Shown piece by piece: positions 62,103 through 64,000 of a stretch of 64,000 nucleotides of DNA. This DNA comes from an uncultured Luminiphilus sp. (GTDB lineage Bacteria > Pseudomonadota > Gammaproteobacteria > Pseudomonadales > Halieaceae): the NCBI GenBank assembly GCA_938084055.1, contig CALKDK010000006.1, positions 62,001 to 126,000 of the forward strand, read 5' to 3'. The stretch's first letter is position 1. Each line of letters starts with the position of its first letter. The notes under the pieces are model-generated. The model was not told the origin of the DNA. It did no database searches and saw only the letters and a program-made list of their open reading frames with translations. Position numbers and translations under genes: made by a program.

Positions 62103-62859
62103 TGCGAAACAGTCGCCGGGTCCAAACCGACTGGAATAAAGGATCCAGCCAGCGGTACAGACGCCCTGAAACCACCACGGGTTTGCCCGCCTGGACGCCC
62201 CGGATACCCTCCCTGACGACCACGTCAGCACCGTACCAAAGCCACTTTGGCATGGCCGATTTCATCTCACCCAGCCCAGCGGTTTCATGGAAATCGGTGT
62301 GTGTGAAGCCCGGACAGAGGGCGGCCACATGCACTCCCTGCCCTGCAACAGTGAGATTGAGTTCCTCGCTCAGCGCCACAAGGTAGGTTTTACTGGGCCC
62401 GTAATTACACCCACCTGAGCGGGCGATCCGTCCGGCCACAGAGGCAACGTTGATCACTCGCCCAAATCCCCGGTCGGCCATTGCGGGCACGAAGCGATGG
62501 CAGAGCTCCGCAATCGACAACATCATCAGTTGGAAAAAGTCCCTCTGTGCCTGCCAGTCCCGGTCCGTGAGCAAGTCAGGACCGGCAACACCGGCATTGT
62601 TGATCAGCCAGTCGATTTGCAGCCCTTCCCCGCGACAAAAGCTCTCAAGAGCAGCAGGTGTGTCCGGGTCCACGAGATCAGCCGCACAGATCCTGACCTG
62701 CACATCAAATTCATCGCGTAGCGCGCTGGCAAAACTTGATAAAAGCGCCTCCCGTCGCGCCACCAGCAGCAGATCCCAGCCCGCTCCTGCCAGCTGCCGG
62801 GCGAATTCTGCACCGAGACCGGCAGACGCTCCTGTGATTAACGCATAACCTTGTTTCAT
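62083..62859 (-). CDS. SDR family oxidoreductase (short-chain, DltE/YqjQ-like)
   Basis: About 258 residues. TGASAGLGAEFARQL is the glycine motif, INNAGVAG the middle motif, and the catalytic YGPSKTYL supplies Tyr and Lys. The C-terminal region is longer than in FabG types and resembles DltE/SadH-like SDRs. ATG 62859 has AGGA eight bases upstream; a TTG upstream lacks this. It is preceded on the same strand by the GST gene, 26 bp between them. Substrate unknown. Confidence 0.88.
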   Translation of the reverse strand: MKQGYALITGASAGLGAEFARQLAGAGWDLLLVARREALLSSFASALRDEFDVQVRICAADLVDPDTPAALESFCRGEGLQIDWLINNAGVAGPDLLTDRDWQAQRDFFQLMMLSIAELCHRFVPAMADRGFGRVINVASVAGRIARSGGCNYGPSKTYLVALSEELNLTVAGQGVHVAALCPGFTHTDFHETAGLGEMKSAMPKWLWYGADVVVREGIRGVQAGKPVVVSGRLYRWLDPLFQSVWTRRLFRIKARPD

Positions 62860-62885
62860 GACGCGATCCTGTCTTTTGCACAATC

Positions 62886-63815
62886 CTACGCGGGCTGCAG
62901 AGCATAGCCCTGCCGCGGGAAATGCACGTGCAGCAGATTGAAAGCCTGGGTTTGCCGTCCAAGGATAAATCGCTCAGGCGTCACTGCTACCAATTCCCCG
63001 AGAACCGGGTCCTGACCGTAGTCGTCGGGGCCAACCCTCACCTGCTGGTGCAGTTGGACATGACTCTCGCTCGGGGGTAAAGCACGGGGTTCCGCAGCGG
63101 CGGCTATTTCGAATGCCTTATCGGGAGGCAGTTCAGTCCGTGCGCCATGACCCGGTAGCAGCATTGCGTTATACCAGCGGTGGAGGTGCTCCAGCGATGC
63201 CGGCAATGCTCCACCCATCAAGTCCATTTTGAACTTGACCGGATGTATGGCAGCAAAGTCAGCATAACCAACCTGGTCCCCCGAGAGAAAAGGTGTTGCA
63301 GCCAACTCGCCATCCAATTCTCCAAAAAAACCCTCCACAACAGCCCGCGCCCGCTTGCCCGAGGGCGGCTGTATCGTCGCCTTTTTCATCATGCCCGATC
63401 GATCCTTGAAAAATCGGTAGGTTTGCCTGAAACCAAATTTTGCCAGTAACGCCCCCAGTATTTTCAGGGGAGGCTCACTGGTGATAATCGAGAAAAAGAC
63501 GTCACCCTGCGCACGAGACACCAGGTCAAGTCGCTCGGCGGCCACCGCATCGGGGCGCAGTCCGGCCTGATCCGTAACCCGCGCAATCTCGAGGGCGATC
63601 AGTGCGGTATCGCAAAATATGTCAGCGCCTCGTTGTACCACCGGAATCCGCCGGTAGCCTCCGGTGAGTGGATCGAGATTCGGCCGGGGTGGCATCGGTG
63701 GTGACAGTACTGAGCACCAGGCAAGGCCCGTGTGCCCAAACATCAGGCGAATTTTCTCCGCGTAGGGAGATTCCTCGTAGTGGTGCAGTATCCAATCAAC
63801 GCTTGAGTCAGTCAT
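62886..63815 (-). CDS. Glutathione S-transferase family protein
   Basis: 309 residues with a thioredoxin-fold N-terminal domain (LHHYEESPYAEKIRLMFGHTGLAW; GGYRRIPVVQRGADIFCDTALIALEIAR), where the RRIPV cis-proline and D-T-A-L glutathione contacts are visible, and an all-helical C-terminal part with GDQVGYADFAAI. The protein has a longer C-terminal tail than usual GSTs. GGGGGTATGG precedes the ATG. Function could be detoxification or a lyase role in catabolism. It is upstream of an SDR in one run. Confidence 0.88.
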   Translation of the reverse strand: MTDSSVDWILHHYEESPYAEKIRLMFGHTGLAWCSVLSPPMPPRPNLDPLTGGYRRIPVVQRGADIFCDTALIALEIARVTDQAGLRPDAVAAERLDLVSRAQGDVFFSIITSEPPLKILGALLAKFGFRQTYRFFKDRSGMMKKATIQPPSGKRARAVVEGFFGELDGELAATPFLSGDQVGYADFAAIHPVKFKMDLMGGALPASLEHLHRWYNAMLLPGHGARTELPPDKAFEIAAAAEPRALPPSESHVQLHQQVRVGPDDYGQDPVLGELVAVTPERFILGRQTQAFNLLHVHFPRQGYALQPA

Positions 63816-63858
63816 CCATACCCCCTCTAATTTGCCCGGTACTTATAAATGGCTTCGC

Positions 63859-64000
63859 CTAACCCGCTGAGCTTTGCATACCCAAGTAGAGAAGATGGGC
63901 CACAACGACGCCCAGCGTCAGCTGCATGCGCAGTGCAGAATACCAGTCTCGCTGCTCTGCGGTACGCCGCTCGTACCAAAGTAGCGCGATGTAACCCAAC
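63859..64000 (-). CDS. Membrane protein C-terminus (cut by window edge)
   Basis: On the minus strand the frame is open from the right edge to a TAG at 63859-63861. The ~46 visible residues are LGYIALLWYERRTAEQRDW, then SALRMQLTLGVVVAHLLYLG and a short tail MQSSAG, with two hydrophobic stretches. No family is recognised. It probably ends the next gene of the minus-strand run. Confidence 0.5.
   Translation of the reverse strand, partial: LGYIALLWYERRTAEQRDWYSALRMQLTLGVVVAHLLYLGMQSSAG

Noticed and set aside
1-64000. CRISPR array, insertion sequence, integrase, prophage or attachment site
   Set aside because: No short regularly spaced repeats, transposase or recombinase motifs, or tRNA 3'-end duplication next to 41653 were seen.

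Overview
The window looks like chromosome of an aerobic, Gram-negative gammaproteobacterium, probably a marine lipid, hydrocarbon or steroid degrader. The evidence is two TonB-dependent receptors with TonB boxes, slyX, yciH, Slt-type lytic transglycosylase and selD-mnmH housekeeping genes of gammaproteobacterial type, a Tat-exported flavoprotein, and many acyl-CoA, SDR, MDR and oxygenase genes. The species assignment is inference. No phage, insertion sequence, CRISPR array or rRNA was seen, and there is one tRNA.

Layout. 1-6.9 kb: end of an acyl-CoA dehydrogenase, an SDR, a Rieske oxygenase, a ThuA-like protein, a CurA-like reductase and a cytochrome c/PQQ dehydrogenase. 6.9-12.9 kb: a tight minus-strand operon (SDR, APH-type kinase, acyl-CoA synthetase, TetR, alpha/beta hydrolase, LLM oxidoreductase) facing a divergent acyl-CoA dehydrogenase and a second cytochrome c/PQQ dehydrogenase. 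16.8-19 kb: a periplasmic rhodanese and an O-antigen-ligase-like membrane protein, separated by a structured intergenic region. 19.1-23.4 kb: a minus-strand operon of NTF2/SnoaL-like, TonB receptor, NTF2/SnoaL-like and SDR genes. 23.5-29.0 kb: a complete coenzyme F420 operon in the order npdG-cofE-cofD-cofC-fbiC, divergent from a Baeyer-Villiger-type monooxygenase. 31-34.4 kb: an APH-DUF6285 fusion and an amidohydrolase. 34.4-43.5 kb: mostly housekeeping genes (slyX, yciH, slt, selD-mnmH, an RNA m5U methyltransferase, tRNA-Arg) plus a PPOX-fold protein and a GH5-like glycosidase. 43.6-55 kb: two diverged direct copies of an NTF2-like/thiolase pair (the first thiolase frameshifted) flanking TetR, TonB receptor, exported NTF2-like, Tat FAD oxidoreductase and an orphan sensor kinase. 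55-64 kb: MAPEG, a small lipoprotein, an ABM-domain protein, an MHS transporter, then a CYP153-like P450, ferredoxin and desaturase operon facing an AraC regulator, and finally an SDR, a GST and a membrane-protein end.

How they may work together. A 20-bp operator-like motif occurs four times: twice between the LLM/TetR operon and the divergent acyl-CoA dehydrogenase, once upstream of the NTF2/TonB/SDR operon, and once between the F420 operon and the Baeyer-Villiger gene. I infer a local regulon, perhaps run by the TetR protein at 8.8-9.4 kb. It would couple outer-membrane uptake, F420 synthesis, oxygenation, CoA activation and acyl-CoA dehydrogenation of a hydrophobic, possibly polycyclic, substrate. 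A catabolic island that carries its own F420 biosynthesis in a gammaproteobacterium is the most unusual content here. The substrate, the F420-dependent enzyme and the regulator assignment are unproven.
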